From Corynebacterium phoceense (GTDB taxonomy: Bacteria; Actinomycetota; Actinomycetes; Mycobacteriales; Mycobacteriaceae), in the NCBI RefSeq assembly GCF_900092335.1, contig NZ_LT596207.1, positions 423,756 to 479,091 of the forward strand: a DNA stretch of 55,336 bases. The letters are read 5' to 3'. Shown here one piece after another: positions 1-8,965 of this stretch. Below the pieces are notes generated by a model, which was not told the origin of the DNA, searched no databases, and saw only the letters and a program-made list of their open reading frames with translations. How positions within the stretch are numbered: position 1 is the first letter of the stretch; each line of letters opens with the position of its first letter. The position numbers were made by a program, and so were the translations under genes.

Positions 1-508
1 GGCCGCCCGGGGCAGCGCCGGCGCCGACGGGGCCGGAACCCTGGCCCTCGCCGCCTTCCTGTTGGTTGCCCTCGTAACCCGAGAGCAGCTGGATAACCTG
101 CTGGCGCACGCGCGGCAGATCGGCGCCGAGCTTAATAAGAACCTGTGCGGCCACGCCTTCACCCTCACGGATGAGGCCGAGAAGCAGGAACTCGGTGCCA
201 ATGTACTTGTGTCCCATCTGCAGGCCCTCGCGCAGGGACAGCTCGAGCACCTTCTTGGCGCGCGGGGTAAACGGAATGTGGCCCGTGGTCGGCTGCGTGC
301 CGTGGCCGATAATCTCTTCCACCTCACGGCGGACATCCTCGAGCGAGATGCCCATGGACTCCAACGCCTTGGCGGCGACACCCTCACCCTCGTGGATCAG
401 GCCGAGCAGGATGTGCTCCGTGCCGATGTAGTTGTGGTTGAGCATGCGTGCTTCCTCTTGCGCCAACACGATGACGCGTCGAGCACGGTCCGTAAACCTC
501 TCAAACAT
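1..508 (-). CDS. clpC: ATP-dependent Clp protease ATP-binding subunit ClpC, 5' part only
   Basis: This is the N-terminal ~169 residues of ClpC, the AAA+ unfoldase that feeds substrates to ClpP; the gene runs off the left edge. The protein starts [20 protein letters not shown] and shows the two Clp_N repeats, each with the [10 protein letters not shown] / [10 protein letters not shown] signature followed by REGEGVAA. The segment ends in a Gly/Gln-rich linker before the first ATPase domain, which lies outside the window. Start choice: an ATG two codons upstream (514) is possible, but AGAGG lies 8 nt before the ATG at 508 and family members begin MFERF. Both AAA domains are unseen, so intactness cannot be judged. 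Confidence 0.95.
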   Translation of the reverse strand, partial: MFERFTDRARRVIVLAQEEARMLNHNYIGTEHILLGLIHEGEGVAAKALESMGISLEDVRREVEEIIGHGTQPTTGHIPFTPRAKKVLELSLREGLQMGHKYIGTEFLLLGLIREGEGVAAQVLIKLGADLPRVRQQVIQLLSGYEGNQQEGGEGQGSGPVGAGAAPGG

Positions 509-544
509 GTCCATAACCTCTTTCGCTCTAATAGTTCTTTGCCC

Positions 545-603
545 ACTCTAACGCGCACCTCCTCCCCGACATTGCCCGCTGCCTCCACGTGTTCGCCCCG
601 AAC
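545..603 (-). promoter_or_regulatory. clpC upstream region: -10-like hexamer and GTTCG/CGAAC palindrome
   Basis: Upstream of clpC (minus strand), TAGAGT at 545-550 is a plausible -10 element that would give a leader of about 30 nt. A perfect palindrome, GTTCG-CCC-CGAAC, sits at 591-603, about 85 nt before the start codon. Corynebacterial clp genes are known to be under ClgR and heat-stress control, but this palindrome does not obviously match the ClgR motif as I remember it. The remainder of 509-880 holds only the hairpin listed separately. Low confidence. Confidence 0.25.
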
Positions 604-798
604 CCTCGTTCCCGCAGCTCACAGGGGTGTACGCCGGTAGCGAACAGGGCCTTTTCTGGCCCTGCTCGAAGCCTCAGTGTTGTCTTCTGAAGGCGGCCCC
701 ACACGGCTCTGCGTCGCCTGTACCAACCTGCCCCGCTTTCCGATGCCCCCTCTCATCGGCTCCCCTGCGATCGCCGCGTCGGCTCCCCTCAACGCACG

Positions 799-832
799 TG
801 TCCCCGCCGCGATGACCATCGTGGCGGGGACA
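799..832 (-). terminator. Strong hairpin downstream of the efflux gene
   Basis: TGTCCCCGCCGCGAT and ATCGTGGCGGGGACA form a 15-bp stem with one mismatch around the loop GACC. It lies about 50 nt past the stop of the DHA2 transporter and before clpC, both on the minus strand. No T-run follows on the minus strand, so it is a terminator-like hairpin rather than a textbook intrinsic terminator. Confidence 0.5.
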
Positions 833-880
833 GGCGTGTTTAGGCACGCTCAGCTGCAGCAGCCCGAGCGTGAAGGACTC

Positions 881-2305
881 CTAGTGGGCTTCCTCCGTGG
901 TCGGGATGCGCTTGACCATCGGCGCGAGGACGCACGCGACGATGCCCACGGCGCCAGCAAAGAGGAAGGCCCAGTGTGCGCCGTGGGCAGTGGCGGCATC
1001 GGCAGCCTGGCCTGCGGCCATGCTGGACTCGGTGCCGCGGGTGAGGAACACGACGAGGAAGGCCGTGCCGGCCGCGCCGGCGAGCTGCTGCAGGGTGTTC
1101 ATGATGGCGGAGCCGTGGCCGTAGAGGTCGCCCGGCAGGGAGGACAGCGCCGAGGTCATCAGCGGGGTCATCATAAGACCCATGCCGAAAGCAAGCAGGA
1201 TGTGCATGGCAACGACGTGCCAGATGGCGTCATTCTCATCGAGGGTGGACATGAGCCACAGCGAGGCGGTGAGCATGATGACGCCGGGGATAAGCAGCGG
1301 GCGCGGACCATAAGAGTCGAAGAGGCGGCCAACGAACGGCGAAATGAGGGCCTGGAGGATGCCGCCGGGCATGACCACAAGCCCGGTCATCGCCGCGGTG
1401 GCGCCCAGCGAGGTCTGCAGGTAGATGGGCAGGACGGTGACAGTGCCGAGCATCATGCCGAAAGAGAGCAGCATGATGGCGATGGCGAACGTGTAGTTGC
1501 GCACGCGGAACGGACGCAGATCCATAAGCGCCTGGTTGTCCTTCGCGAGGGCGTTCTGGCGGCGCACGAAGATGATGAGCGAGATTAGGCCCACGACGGT
1601 GATGATGATTTCCGTGGCGCCCTCGCCCTTGAGGATCGCGTTGATGGAGGACAGGCCGTAGACGAGGCCACCGAAGGCGAGGACGGAAAGGACGACGGAG
1701 AGGACGTCGAGCGGGATGGTGCGCTGCTCGCCGACGTTGGGCAGCTTAATGAGGCCGAAGACGAGGAGGAGCACGACCAGCGGCACCATAGCCCAGAAGA
1801 TGAAGTGCCACGTGAGCGAGTTAAGAATGAAGCCGCCCACCGTCGGACCGAGCGCGGGTGCCACGGAGATGACGATGGAGATAACGCCCATGACGGAGCC
1901 ACGGCGCTGCGGCGGCACGAGGGTCATGGTCACCGTCATGAGCAGCGGCATCATGAGCGCCGTGCCGGAGGCCTGAACAATGCGGCCGAGCAGCAACAGC
2001 GGGAAGACCGGAGCCGTGGCGGCGACGACGGTGCCGACGAGGAACGCGACGACCGCGAAGAGGAAGATCTGGCGGGTGCGCAGTCGCTCCAGCAGGTAGC
2101 CGGTCGCGGGGATGACCACGGCCATGGTGAGCATGAAGCCCGTGGTGAGCCACTGTGCCGAGGTCGCCGGAATGCCGAAGTCCGCCATAATGGCAGGCAA
2201 GGCAACGGACAGCGAGGTCTCGTTGAGGATCATGATCATCGCGCCGAGGACGAGCACGGCCAGCGTCATGCCCGTGCCCTTCGGCATGGTCTGTGGTTCA
2301 GCCAC
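881..2305 (-). CDS. MFS multidrug efflux transporter, DHA2 (EmrB/QacA) family
   Basis: A 474-residue polytopic membrane protein, probably a proton-driven drug or solute exporter. Family evidence: the opening segment LNETSLSVALPAIMADF, the motif-A-like loop GYLLERLRTRQIF after helix 2, and the APALGPTVGGFI motif C typical of MFS antiporters. The length and about 14 hydrophobic segments fit the DHA2 group. The ATG at 2305 was used. The gene stands alone: clpC is downstream behind a hairpin, and the upstream region carries a dyad that could be an operator. The substrate cannot be told from sequence. A copy of the window-wide GGCATCGGCA motif lies near its 3' end (995-1004), where it encodes Ala-Asp-Ala on the gene strand. 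Confidence 0.9.
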   Translation of the reverse strand: MAEPQTMPKGTGMTLAVLVLGAMIMILNETSLSVALPAIMADFGIPATSAQWLTTGFMLTMAVVIPATGYLLERLRTRQIFLFAVVAFLVGTVVAATAPVFPLLLLGRIVQASGTALMMPLLMTVTMTLVPPQRRGSVMGVISIVISVAPALGPTVGGFILNSLTWHFIFWAMVPLVVLLLVFGLIKLPNVGEQRTIPLDVLSVVLSVLAFGGLVYGLSSINAILKGEGATEIIITVVGLISLIIFVRRQNALAKDNQALMDLRPFRVRNYTFAIAIMLLSFGMMLGTVTVLPIYLQTSLGATAAMTGLVVMPGGILQALISPFVGRLFDSYGPRPLLIPGVIMLTASLWLMSTLDENDAIWHVVAMHILLAFGMGLMMTPLMTSALSSLPGDLYGHGSAIMNTLQQLAGAAGTAFLVVFLTRGTESSMAAGQAADAATAHGAHWAFLFAGAVGIVACVLAPMVKRIPTTEEAH

Positions 2306-2341
2306 GAAGTGTCACAACTTTCTTCTCACGCATTAAAAAGG

Positions 2342-2370
2342 GCGTATCCACGCACAAGGCGCAGATACGC
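2342..2370. promoter_or_regulatory. Inverted repeat upstream of the efflux gene, operator candidate
   Basis: GCGTATC (2342-2348) and GATACGC (2364-2370) form a perfect 7-bp dyad with a 15-nt spacer, 37-65 nt upstream of the transporter start. Such spacing suits a TetR- or MarR-type repressor site, but no regulator gene is adjacent. The rest of 2371-2530 shows nothing recognisable. Confidence 0.3.
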
Positions 2371-2530
2371 ATATTAAAAAGACAAGCGTCTACCTTAACC
2401 AGCGACAGCTACCGCTCGTAATTCGAGAATGTGAGTTTGTGAGCAAATCCACAGATAACCGCGGGAGTTAACAGGGTCCACGAGCTTCGCTGGGTAAGGT
2501 CACCAGCCACGAAAGCGATACCTGAGGTGA

Positions 2531-2644
2531 AAGCGCTTCATCGGAATTGGCGTGGCATATGACTCCAAGGGCGACATCTGGGTCGTCCAACGCCGTGGCG
2601 CCCCTGCGGCCTACAAAGACTTCAGGGACGCCATCGGCAGATAG
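2531..2644 (+). pseudogene. C-terminal remnant of a CAP/SCP-domain secreted protein
   Basis: A 37-codon open stretch, preceded directly by an in-frame TGA, reads KRFIGIGVAYDSKGDIWVVQ and continues to RDAIGR and a stop. The GIGVAYD...G..WVVQ pattern is the last strand pair of CAP (SCP/PR-1-like) domains, which are common as exported proteins in Corynebacterium. No start codon, signal peptide or the rest of the domain is present upstream, so it is a decayed fragment. It is too short for a firm family call. Confidence 0.45.
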
Positions 2645-2658
2645 CTGCGGCGCCGCGT

Positions 2659-3555
2659 CTACTTGATAAGGACGACGCGCTGCTGGCCGTTATCGGCCGA
2701 GCACGTAAAGTGGCGATTTTCCGGAGTGTCAGGCTGGCCGTCGAGAGCCGCAACCGAGCAGCCCCATCCGTTGCTCACCGGCGCGATAAGTGCCTGACCG
2801 CCCTTTTCGGCATCCTTGTACTCGTCGAGCGCCGCCATCGCCTCGTTACAGTTCGTGCCGTCCTGGGCGACGTAGACGAGGAAGTCCTGGTTGCCCATGG
2901 GGTTCGCCTGACCACAGACCGTGCCCACACGCGCAGTGCCGTCAGCCGCAGGCTTCGGTGGGAAAGTATCAGAGTGGTACTCGCCGCTGCCCGAGATGGT
3001 GAACTCGTGGCCGTCCTTCGTGCCCTTGAGGCCGCCATCAGCAAGGGCTTCGAAAGTCACGCCCTCGATGTCGACCGACTCGCCCGGCTGCAGCGCGCCG
3101 GCCGTGCGGTACTCGCCGCCCACGAATGCGGCTGGACTAAAACCGTAGTCGGACTCGTACTTCAAGCCATTGGATTCCCAGATGGGCATGCCCACCTGGG
3201 GGACGAGCGGCGGGTCATTGAAAGCCAGGCGGCAGGAGACGTGGTCATTGTCCGGGATGACCATGCACCCCGAAGAGCCGTCAGCGTTCGTCACGCCGTA
3301 GGAATCCATAGTCGAGTGGTCGAGCGGGGCGTTGAGGAATTCGTCCGCGGAGCGCTGGCCAGACTTGTCCTTGGACGTGGCGGAGGCGGCCTCTGCCGTC
3401 GAGCTGGGTGCCAGCGCGGACTCGCTGGACGCGGAAGCGGACTGGGACGGCTGGACGACGACGGTCGAGGTGACCGGCTCGCTGGTTCCGGACGAGCAGG
3501 CGCTCACAACGAGCGCCATGCCGATGACTGCACTAGGAAAGAGCAGGGATTTCAT
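2659..3555 (-). CDS. Putative secreted lipoprotein of unknown function
   Basis: A 298-residue protein with a lipoprotein signal: MKSLLF, a hydrophobic stretch and the lipobox VVSAC. It is followed by a Ser/Thr/Ala-rich linker to about residue 75 and then a globular, Cys-containing domain (motifs GCMVIPDNDHVSCRLAF and TVCGQANPMGNQDFLVY). It should be anchored to the outer face of the membrane. The reading frame stays open upstream to 3750, but the ATG at 3555 was chosen because it alone puts a signal peptide at the N-terminus. The family is not recognised; similar lipoproteins are common in corynebacteria. It sits between lysS and the CAP remnant and is probably monocistronic. Confidence 0.8.
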   Translation of the reverse strand: MKSLLFPSAVIGMALVVSACSSGTSEPVTSTVVVQPSQSASASSESALAPSSTAEAASATSKDKSGQRSADEFLNAPLDHSTMDSYGVTNADGSSGCMVIPDNDHVSCRLAFNDPPLVPQVGMPIWESNGLKYESDYGFSPAAFVGGEYRTAGALQPGESVDIEGVTFEALADGGLKGTKDGHEFTISGSGEYHSDTFPPKPAADGTARVGTVCGQANPMGNQDFLVYVAQDGTNCNEAMAALDEYKDAEKGGQALIAPVSNGWGCSVAALDGQPDTPENRHFTCSADNGQQRVVLIK

Positions 3556-3750
3556 ACGGTCATCTTTGCACACGCCCTCGACATAAACGGGAAAGCAGCG
3601 TTGTAGACCCGGCGGTGGGGGGTACTCCCCCACGACCGCCGCACCGAGCGAGTCGACGTCCGGGGCCACGACCTTGCCTCCCACGCGCGCGGCCAATTGA
3701 TTGTGGAAGCGCACGAGCCCGGGCTCCTCGTCGAGGTGGAAGAAGGTCAC
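3556..3750 (-). other. Open upstream extension of the lipoprotein frame, coding remnant?
   Basis: The frame of the lipoprotein gene continues 65 codons upstream as MTFFHLDEEPGLVRFHNQLA... with high-GC third positions typical of real coding sequence here. It has no ribosome-binding site and would bury the signal peptide. It may be a fragment of another gene fused by deletion. I do not recognise the peptide. The rest of 3751-3859 holds only the tandem duplication listed next. Confidence 0.25.
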
Positions 3751-3753
3751 AAT

Positions 3754-3783
3754 TCTTGCGCCTTATTCTCTTGCGCCTTATTC
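3754..3783. repeat. Perfect 15-bp tandem duplication
   Basis: TCTTGCGCCTTATTC occurs twice head-to-tail (3754-3768 and 3769-3783) in the short gap between lysS and the lipoprotein gene. It lies just upstream of the coding remnant at 3556-3750. It looks like a slipped-strand duplication. Confidence 0.7.
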
Positions 3784-3859
3784 GGACGTTGCGGCTATTT
3801 TCCTCAAGACACACGAAACCCGCCCCGGCACATGGCCGTAGACGGGTCGGCGTCGAAGA

Positions 3860-5455
3860 CTAACGTGCCTCCGGCTTCACCAGCGGGAAGAGCACGGTCT
3901 CGCGGATGCCCAGGCCGGTGACGGCCATGAGCAGGCGGTCGATGCCCATGCCGGTGCCGGCCGTCGGCGGCATGCCCTGTTCCATGGCGGCGAGGAAGTC
4001 CTCGTCGAGACGCATGGCCTCATCATCGCCGTTGGCGGCCAGACGGGCCTGGTCCTCGAAGCGCTCGCGCTGGATGACCGGGTCAACGAGCTCGGAGTAG
4101 CCGGTGGCCAGCTCGAAGCCGCGGACGTAGAGGTCCCACTTCTCGGTCACGCGCGGCTGCGAGCGGTGCTGACGGGTGAGCGGCGAGGTCTCGACCGGGA
4201 AGTTCTTCACGAAGATCGGGCCTTCGAGCTGGTCCTCGCAGAGCACCTCCCAGATTTCCTCGACGAGCTTGCCGTGGCCCCAGCCACCGTCCTTCGGGAC
4301 CTCGAGGCCAATGACGTCAGCGATCGCCTTGAGCTCCTCAACAGTGGAGTCGATGGTGACCTCCGGCTGGCCCGGGAACTTGCGCTGAAGTGCCTCGTTG
4401 AGCGAAGGATACATCTCGATTTCCTTCCACTCGCCGCCGAAGTCGTACACGGTGCCGTCGGCAAGCGTACGAGTGAGATCCTCCGGATCCTTGCCCTCAG
4501 CCTTATTGAGCTCACGGACGATGTACTGGATGGACTCGCGCGTGGTACGTGCGCAGTCGTTGTAGTCGCCCCACGCGGCGTAGGTCTCGAGCATGGCGAA
4601 CTCCGGCGAGTGCGACTTGTCCACGCCCTCGTTGCGGAAGTTGCGGTTGATCTCAAAGACGCGGTCGATGCCGCCCACGACGGCGCGCTTGAGGAAGAGC
4701 TCCGGCGCGATGCGCAGGTAAAGGTCAATGTCGAGCGCGTTGGAGTGCGTGACGAACGGACGGGCAGCCGCACCGCCGTGCAACGTCTGCAGCATGGGCG
4801 TCTCGATTTCCACGAAGTCCTGGCTTTCCAGGTAGTCGCGCAGCGCGCGCAGGACTCGGACGCGGGTCATCGCGTTCTTGCGGGCCTCCGGGCGCACGAT
4901 GAGGTCGTTGTAGCGCTGGCGCACGCGAGTCTCTTCGTTCATGTCCGCGAACGCAACCGGCAGCGGACGCAGGGACTTCGCAGCCATCGTCCACTCGGTG
5001 GCCATGACGGAGAGCTCACCGCGACGCGAGGCAATGACCTTGCCGGTCACGGAGATGAAGTCGCCCAAGTCGACGTCAGACTTCCACGCGGCCAGCGCCT
5101 CCTCGCCGACCTCGGCGAGGGAAAGCATGGCCTGCACCTGCGTGCCGTCGCCATCCTGCAGCGTCGCGAAGCAGAGCTTGCCGGTGTTGCGCATGAAGAT
5201 CAGGCGGCCGGCAATGGAGACGACATCCTCGGTCTCGTCGCCCGCGGCCAAGTAGGTCACGCCTTCCTGGGCACCCTTTTCCTCGCCCTCGGCGACCACG
5301 ACGTACTTGGCGCGCAGGTCAGCCAGGGAGGTAGAACGCGGCACGGTGACCGGGTAGGCCTCCACGCCAGAGTCGATCAGGCGCTCGCGCTTCTCGCGGC
5401 GGATGCGCAGCTGCTCCGGAACGTCATTTACTTCAGTATTCTTCTGCTCACTCAC
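3860..5455 (-). CDS. lysS: Lysyl-tRNA synthetase (class II)
   Basis: Charges tRNA-Lys with lysine in the cytoplasm. The 531-residue product has the N-terminal OB-fold anticodon-binding domain ([23 protein letters not shown], then [24 protein letters not shown]). The class II catalytic core follows: motif 2 [14 protein letters not shown], the [12 protein letters not shown] region, and motif 3 [15 protein letters not shown] near the C-terminus. The length is normal for the family. The frame is open upstream to 5641, but the GTG at 5455 ([15 protein letters not shown]) agrees with related enzymes, whereas the longer N-terminus is Arg-rich and unlike any synthetase. No other gene is co-directional immediately upstream. 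Confidence 0.96.
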   Translation of the reverse strand: MSEQKNTEVNDVPEQLRIRREKRERLIDSGVEAYPVTVPRSTSLADLRAKYVVVAEGEEKGAQEGVTYLAAGDETEDVVSIAGRLIFMRNTGKLCFATLQDGDGTQVQAMLSLAEVGEEALAAWKSDVDLGDFISVTGKVIASRRGELSVMATEWTMAAKSLRPLPVAFADMNEETRVRQRYNDLIVRPEARKNAMTRVRVLRALRDYLESQDFVEIETPMLQTLHGGAAARPFVTHSNALDIDLYLRIAPELFLKRAVVGGIDRVFEINRNFRNEGVDKSHSPEFAMLETYAAWGDYNDCARTTRESIQYIVRELNKAEGKDPEDLTRTLADGTVYDFGGEWKEIEMYPSLNEALQRKFPGQPEVTIDSTVEELKAIADVIGLEVPKDGGWGHGKLVEEIWEVLCEDQLEGPIFVKNFPVETSPLTRQHRSQPRVTEKWDLYVRGFELATGYSELVDPVIQRERFEDQARLAANGDDEAMRLDEDFLAAMEQGMPPTAGTGMGIDRLLMAVTGLGIRETVLFPLVKPEAR

Positions 5456-5490
5456 GCAGACAAGGATAACCCATCGCTGCCGCAGCGACC

Positions 5491-5696
5491 GTGTTGAGGA
5501 CAGGCTTCTCACGGTCCGAGAACCACAACGTACCCCACGACGCTCAGCGTTACGACGACCCGGATCGAGACGCACGCCGCCCCTCCCCACCGCACGCCAG
5601 CACCTCGACCTGTCGCTCGAAGACGCCACGGACGAGCACATGGCCCTCGCGGATGAACTCTTCTGGCGCGAACACCAACAGAACTCACAACACTAA
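5491..5696 (+). pseudogene. Possible frameshifted small-gene remnant upstream of the PhoX-like gene
   Basis: Between lysS and the PhoX-like gene, one forward frame reads [20 protein letters not shown] and, after a frame change near 5585, another reads [20 protein letters not shown] followed by [13 protein letters not shown] and a stop at 5694-5696. Both pieces use the GC-rich third positions typical of genes here, which suggests an old coding sequence broken by a frameshift. No family was recognised, so this is a weak call. The remaining 5697-5837 holds the GGAG ribosome-binding site of the next gene and nothing else clear. Confidence 0.25.
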
Positions 5697-5837
5697 GACG
5701 CGGGGTTTACGGAAAATTCACGCATCTGACACCTCGTTTCCACGCGCTCGAAACTCACCCCTCCTTTAATAGATGCGTCCTACCCACGTCCCGCGCACCG
5801 ACCCCACCGCGCGGGCAATAATTTTTGGAGCGCACCC

Positions 5838-7934
5838 ATGGCCCTGCTTGGCAAGAATCTCTTTAGCAACCGTTTTACGTCCTCCCGTTCCTCGCTCACC
5901 TGCACCTACAAATGCGGTAACGCCTGCTTCGGGGAATGTGAGAACCCCTCGAGCAACGCCTACTTTGGCGACCAGTTCACTACACCGTTCTCGCGCCGCT
6001 CCGCCCTGCGCGCCGGCGGTCTCACCGTCGTCACCGTGGGCGGCGGCGCGGCCCTGGCGGCCTGCAGCCCGGCAGAGGAGGGGGCATCGGCAGGCTCGGG
6101 CTCCACGACGACGGCGAAGGTGGAGCTCACCTCGGCCGAGGGCATGCGCTTCGAGGCCGTCCAACCGAACACCAAGGACGAGGTCGTCATCCCGGCCGGC
6201 TACGCGCAGTCCATCCTCATCGCCTGGGGCGACCCGGTCATCGAAGGCGCGCCGGAGTTCGACGTCAACAACCAGACGGCCGAGGCCGCAGAGAAGCAGT
6301 TCGGTTTCAACAATGACTTCGCGGGCCTTATCGAGCACCCGGATGACCCGAACCGCATGATCTACATGTGCTCGCACGAGTACACGACCGAGCCGATGAT
6401 GTTCCCGAACTACGACGCAGACAACCCGACAGAGGAACAGGCCAAGATCGGCTGGGCAGGCCACGGCCACACCATCCTGGAGGTCTCCAAGGTCGAGGGC
6501 ACCGGCGAGCTCAAGCGCGAGTTCGGCCCGCTCAACCGCCGCATCACGGGCACGACGGAATTTAAGCTGGTGGGTCCCGCCAAGGGCACCGACCTGGTAA
6601 AGACCACAGCAGACCCGGCTGGCGAGACCGTCAAGGGCACCTTCAACAACTGCTCCGGTGGTGTGACCCCGTGGAACACCATGCTCTCCGGCGAGGAGAA
6701 CTTCGACCAGTACTTCGCCGCGGACGAGAATATGAAAGACGAGAAGGCGAAGAAGTCGCTCGAGCGCTTCGGCATCAAGGATCCGGAGACCGACCGCAAG
6801 TGGGAGCGCTTCGACGACCGCTTCGATGTCGCCAAGGAGCCCAACGAGCCCAACCGCTTCGGCTGGGTCGTAGAAATCAACCCGCTCGACCCGCAGTCCA
6901 CCCCGATTAAGCACACTGCGCTGGGCCGCTTCAAGCACGAGGCCGGCAATATCCATATCACGAAAGACGGCACCGTCGTGTGCTACTCGGGCGATGACTC
7001 CCGCTTCGAGTACATCTACAAGTTCGTCTCCACCAAGAAATTCGAGGAAGGCAACATCGAACACAACCTCTCCATCCTCGACCACGGCACCCTCTACGTA
7101 GCCAAGCTCGAAGGCAACTCCCCGGCAGACGAGATTGACGGCTCCGGCGTCCTGCCCGAGGACGGCGCTTTCGACGGCGAGGGCACCTGGGTCAAGCTGC
7201 TCACCTCGGACACGGAGAACAACACGTTCGTCTCCCACGTCGACGGTTTTACCGCCGAAGAGGTTGCGGTCTTTACCCGCGAGGCTGCCGATGCCGTCGG
7301 TGCGACCAAGATGGACCGCCCCGAGGACATGGAGGTCCATCCGGACACGGAGAAGGTCTACGTCGCGCTCACCAATAACTCGTACCGCGGCGCGACGGGC
7401 GAGAACGCCAAGAAGAACAAGGAAGAGCCCATGGAGTGGGCACCGGTCAAAGAAAACAAGAACGGCCTCGTCATGGAGTTGACCGACGACCACGCCGGCG
7501 AATCCCTCAAGTGGAACCTCTTCCTCGTCTGCGGTGACCCGAAGGAGGCCAACACCTACTTCGGCGGCTTCGACAAGGAGAAGGTCTCCCCCATCTCCTG
7601 CCCAGATAACCTGGCCTTCGATAACCACGGCAACCTGTGGATCTCCACCGACGGCAACGCGCTCGACACCAACGACGGCCTCTACGCCGTGACCACCGAG
7701 GGCGACACCCGCGGCGAGCTCAAGTGCTTCCTCACCGTCCCCGCCGGCGCGGAGACCTGCGGCCCCATCGTCGACGACGACCGCGTCATGGTCAACGTCC
7801 AACACCCAGGCGAAGCTGACGATGCCACCTTCGAGTCCCCCACCTCCCACTGGCCCGACGGCGGCAACTCCACCCCGCGCCCGGCCGTCGTGGTCGTTTG
7901 GAAGGAAGACGGCAAGATCGGCACCGACGCCTAA
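5838..7934 (+). CDS. PhoX-family (DUF839) Tat-exported phosphatase-like protein
   Basis: A 698-residue protein of the PhoX family, whose characterised members are Ca/Fe-dependent alkaline phosphatases outside the cytoplasm. The N-terminal ~55 residues form a cytoplasmic lead, then a twin-arginine signal, SRRSALRAGG, a hydrophobic stretch and a Cys (ALAAC) that could be lipidated. PhoX-type blocks follow: NNCSGGVTPWNTMLSGEENF, RFGWVVEINP, KHTALGRFKHEAGNI, RPEDMEVHPDTEKVYVALTN, and DNLAFDNHGNLWISTDG. The ATG at 5838 follows GGAG by 7 nt. The gene is monocistronic and closed by a 13-bp terminator stem. I could not pick out a clear PhoB/PhoR box. Whether this copy is a phosphatase is inferred from family only. 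Confidence 0.88.
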   Translation: MALLGKNLFSNRFTSSRSSLTCTYKCGNACFGECENPSSNAYFGDQFTTPFSRRSALRAGGLTVVTVGGGAALAACSPAEEGASAGSGSTTTAKVELTSAEGMRFEAVQPNTKDEVVIPAGYAQSILIAWGDPVIEGAPEFDVNNQTAEAAEKQFGFNNDFAGLIEHPDDPNRMIYMCSHEYTTEPMMFPNYDADNPTEEQAKIGWAGHGHTILEVSKVEGTGELKREFGPLNRRITGTTEFKLVGPAKGTDLVKTTADPAGETVKGTFNNCSGGVTPWNTMLSGEENFDQYFAADENMKDEKAKKSLERFGIKDPETDRKWERFDDRFDVAKEPNEPNRFGWVVEINPLDPQSTPIKHTALGRFKHEAGNIHITKDGTVVCYSGDDSRFEYIYKFVSTKKFEEGNIEHNLSILDHGTLYVAKLEGNSPADEIDGSGVLPEDGAFDGEGTWVKLLTSDTENNTFVSHVDGFTAEEVAVFTREAADAVGATKMDRPEDMEVHPDTEKVYVALTNNSYRGATGENAKKNKEEPMEWAPVKENKNGLVMELTDDHAGESLKWNLFLVCGDPKEANTYFGGFDKEKVSPISCPDNLAFDNHGNLWISTDGNALDTNDGLYAVTTEGDTRGELKCFLTVPAGAETCGPIVDDDRVMVNVQHPGEADDATFESPTSHWPDGGNSTPRPAVVVVWKEDGKIGTDA

Positions 7935-7967
7935 ATCGACGCCTCACACCGCTCACACACAACACAA

Positions 7968-7997
7968 ACCGCGCACCCGAATCGTCGGGTGCGCGGT
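7968..7997. terminator. 13-bp perfect hairpin between convergent genes
   Basis: ACCGCGCACCCGA and TCGGGTGCGCGGT pair perfectly around the loop ATCG. It lies between the 3' ends of the PhoX-like gene (plus) and the DMT transporter gene (minus), so it can serve both strands. No T-run is present. Confidence 0.7.
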
Positions 7998-8071
7998 GTA
8001 CTGAACTTAGTGGCCTGATGACCCCACGCCGGAGGGCACACAGTTCACACAACTCCAGCGCAGCGACCGGT

Positions 8072-8962
8072 TCAGACCAACCGAATAAGCACGACGCCCG
8101 CGAGCACGAGAGCGAGCCCCACACACTGCCGGACCGCCACGGTCTCGCCACGGGCGCGCTCGATAATGACAGACCCGACCATGGAGCCCAACAGCGTGGC
8201 GACGACCGTGAGCCCCGTGCCAATCTGCGGCACGAGCGAGGCCGTGGAGAAGACGAAGAGCGCGCCCAACACTCCGCCCAGCCACATCCACCACGGATTA
8301 CGCTCCCCGTGCGGACGGTCAAAGTGTGGACGCCACCGCAGCACGGCATTGATGAACAGCAACGTCGCGGTGCCAATAGCAAAGGACGCGAACGCCGCGG
8401 ACAGGGCCGAGCCTGCCAGCTGCCCCAGATGCCCATTGATGGCGGCCTGGCACGCGTTCAGGCAGCCGAAGACGAAGCCGGCTATCTGCCACGGCAGCAG
8501 GCCCCAGCCTGTCTCTTGGGCGCGCGGGCGCCCCACGGTGAGCATGACGCCGGCGAGCACGATGAGCGCGCCCAGCAGGCGTACCCACGTCAGCCGAGCG
8601 ACCGGCGAGCTAAACAGCCCACAGTGGTCGATGATCAGGCCCATGAGGATCTGCCCTGCGATGGGCAGCACGACGGTCTGCACCGCACCCAGGCGTGGAA
8701 AGAGCAGGATATTGCCGGTAAGAAACACCACGCCCAGGAGGCCACCGGCCCAGATCCACGGCGGGGCACCCCACGCGGCCGAGAGCCCAAAGTTCCCGCG
8801 CTGGAGCACGAGTACCGCCGTAAGCAGCGTTGCCGTGCCCACCACAAACGAGATCATGGACGACGAGAACGGCGTGCCAGTCGACTCACGCAGGCGCGTA
8901 TTAATGACAGTCTGGACCGGCACGACCAGCCCCGCCACGACGCCGAGTAGGATCCACAGCAC
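8072..8962 (-). CDS. DMT-family transporter, YdcZ (DUF606) type, two fused repeats
   Basis: A 296-residue membrane protein with about ten hydrophobic helices. It consists of two tandem DUF606/YdcZ units: the first begins LLGVVAGLVVPVQTVINTRL, the second LLPWQIAGFVFGCLNACQAAINGHL. In other bacteria these halves are often separate ~150-residue proteins. The GTG start at 8962 lies just past the OsmC gene stop with AAGG about 8 nt upstream, so the two genes form an operon. The substrate is unknown. Confidence 0.85.
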   Translation of the reverse strand: MLWILLGVVAGLVVPVQTVINTRLRESTGTPFSSSMISFVVGTATLLTAVLVLQRGNFGLSAAWGAPPWIWAGGLLGVVFLTGNILLFPRLGAVQTVVLPIAGQILMGLIIDHCGLFSSPVARLTWVRLLGALIVLAGVMLTVGRPRAQETGWGLLPWQIAGFVFGCLNACQAAINGHLGQLAGSALSAAFASFAIGTATLLFINAVLRWRPHFDRPHGERNPWWMWLGGVLGALFVFSTASLVPQIGTGLTVVATLLGSMVGSVIIERARGETVAVRQCVGLALVLAGVVLIRLV

Positions 8963-8965
8963 GCG

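Noticed and set aside
619-819. Overlapping short open frames on both strands upstream of clpC
   Set aside because: They have no ribosome-binding site, overlap each other and cover a hairpin; their composition is that of random frames in GC-rich DNA.
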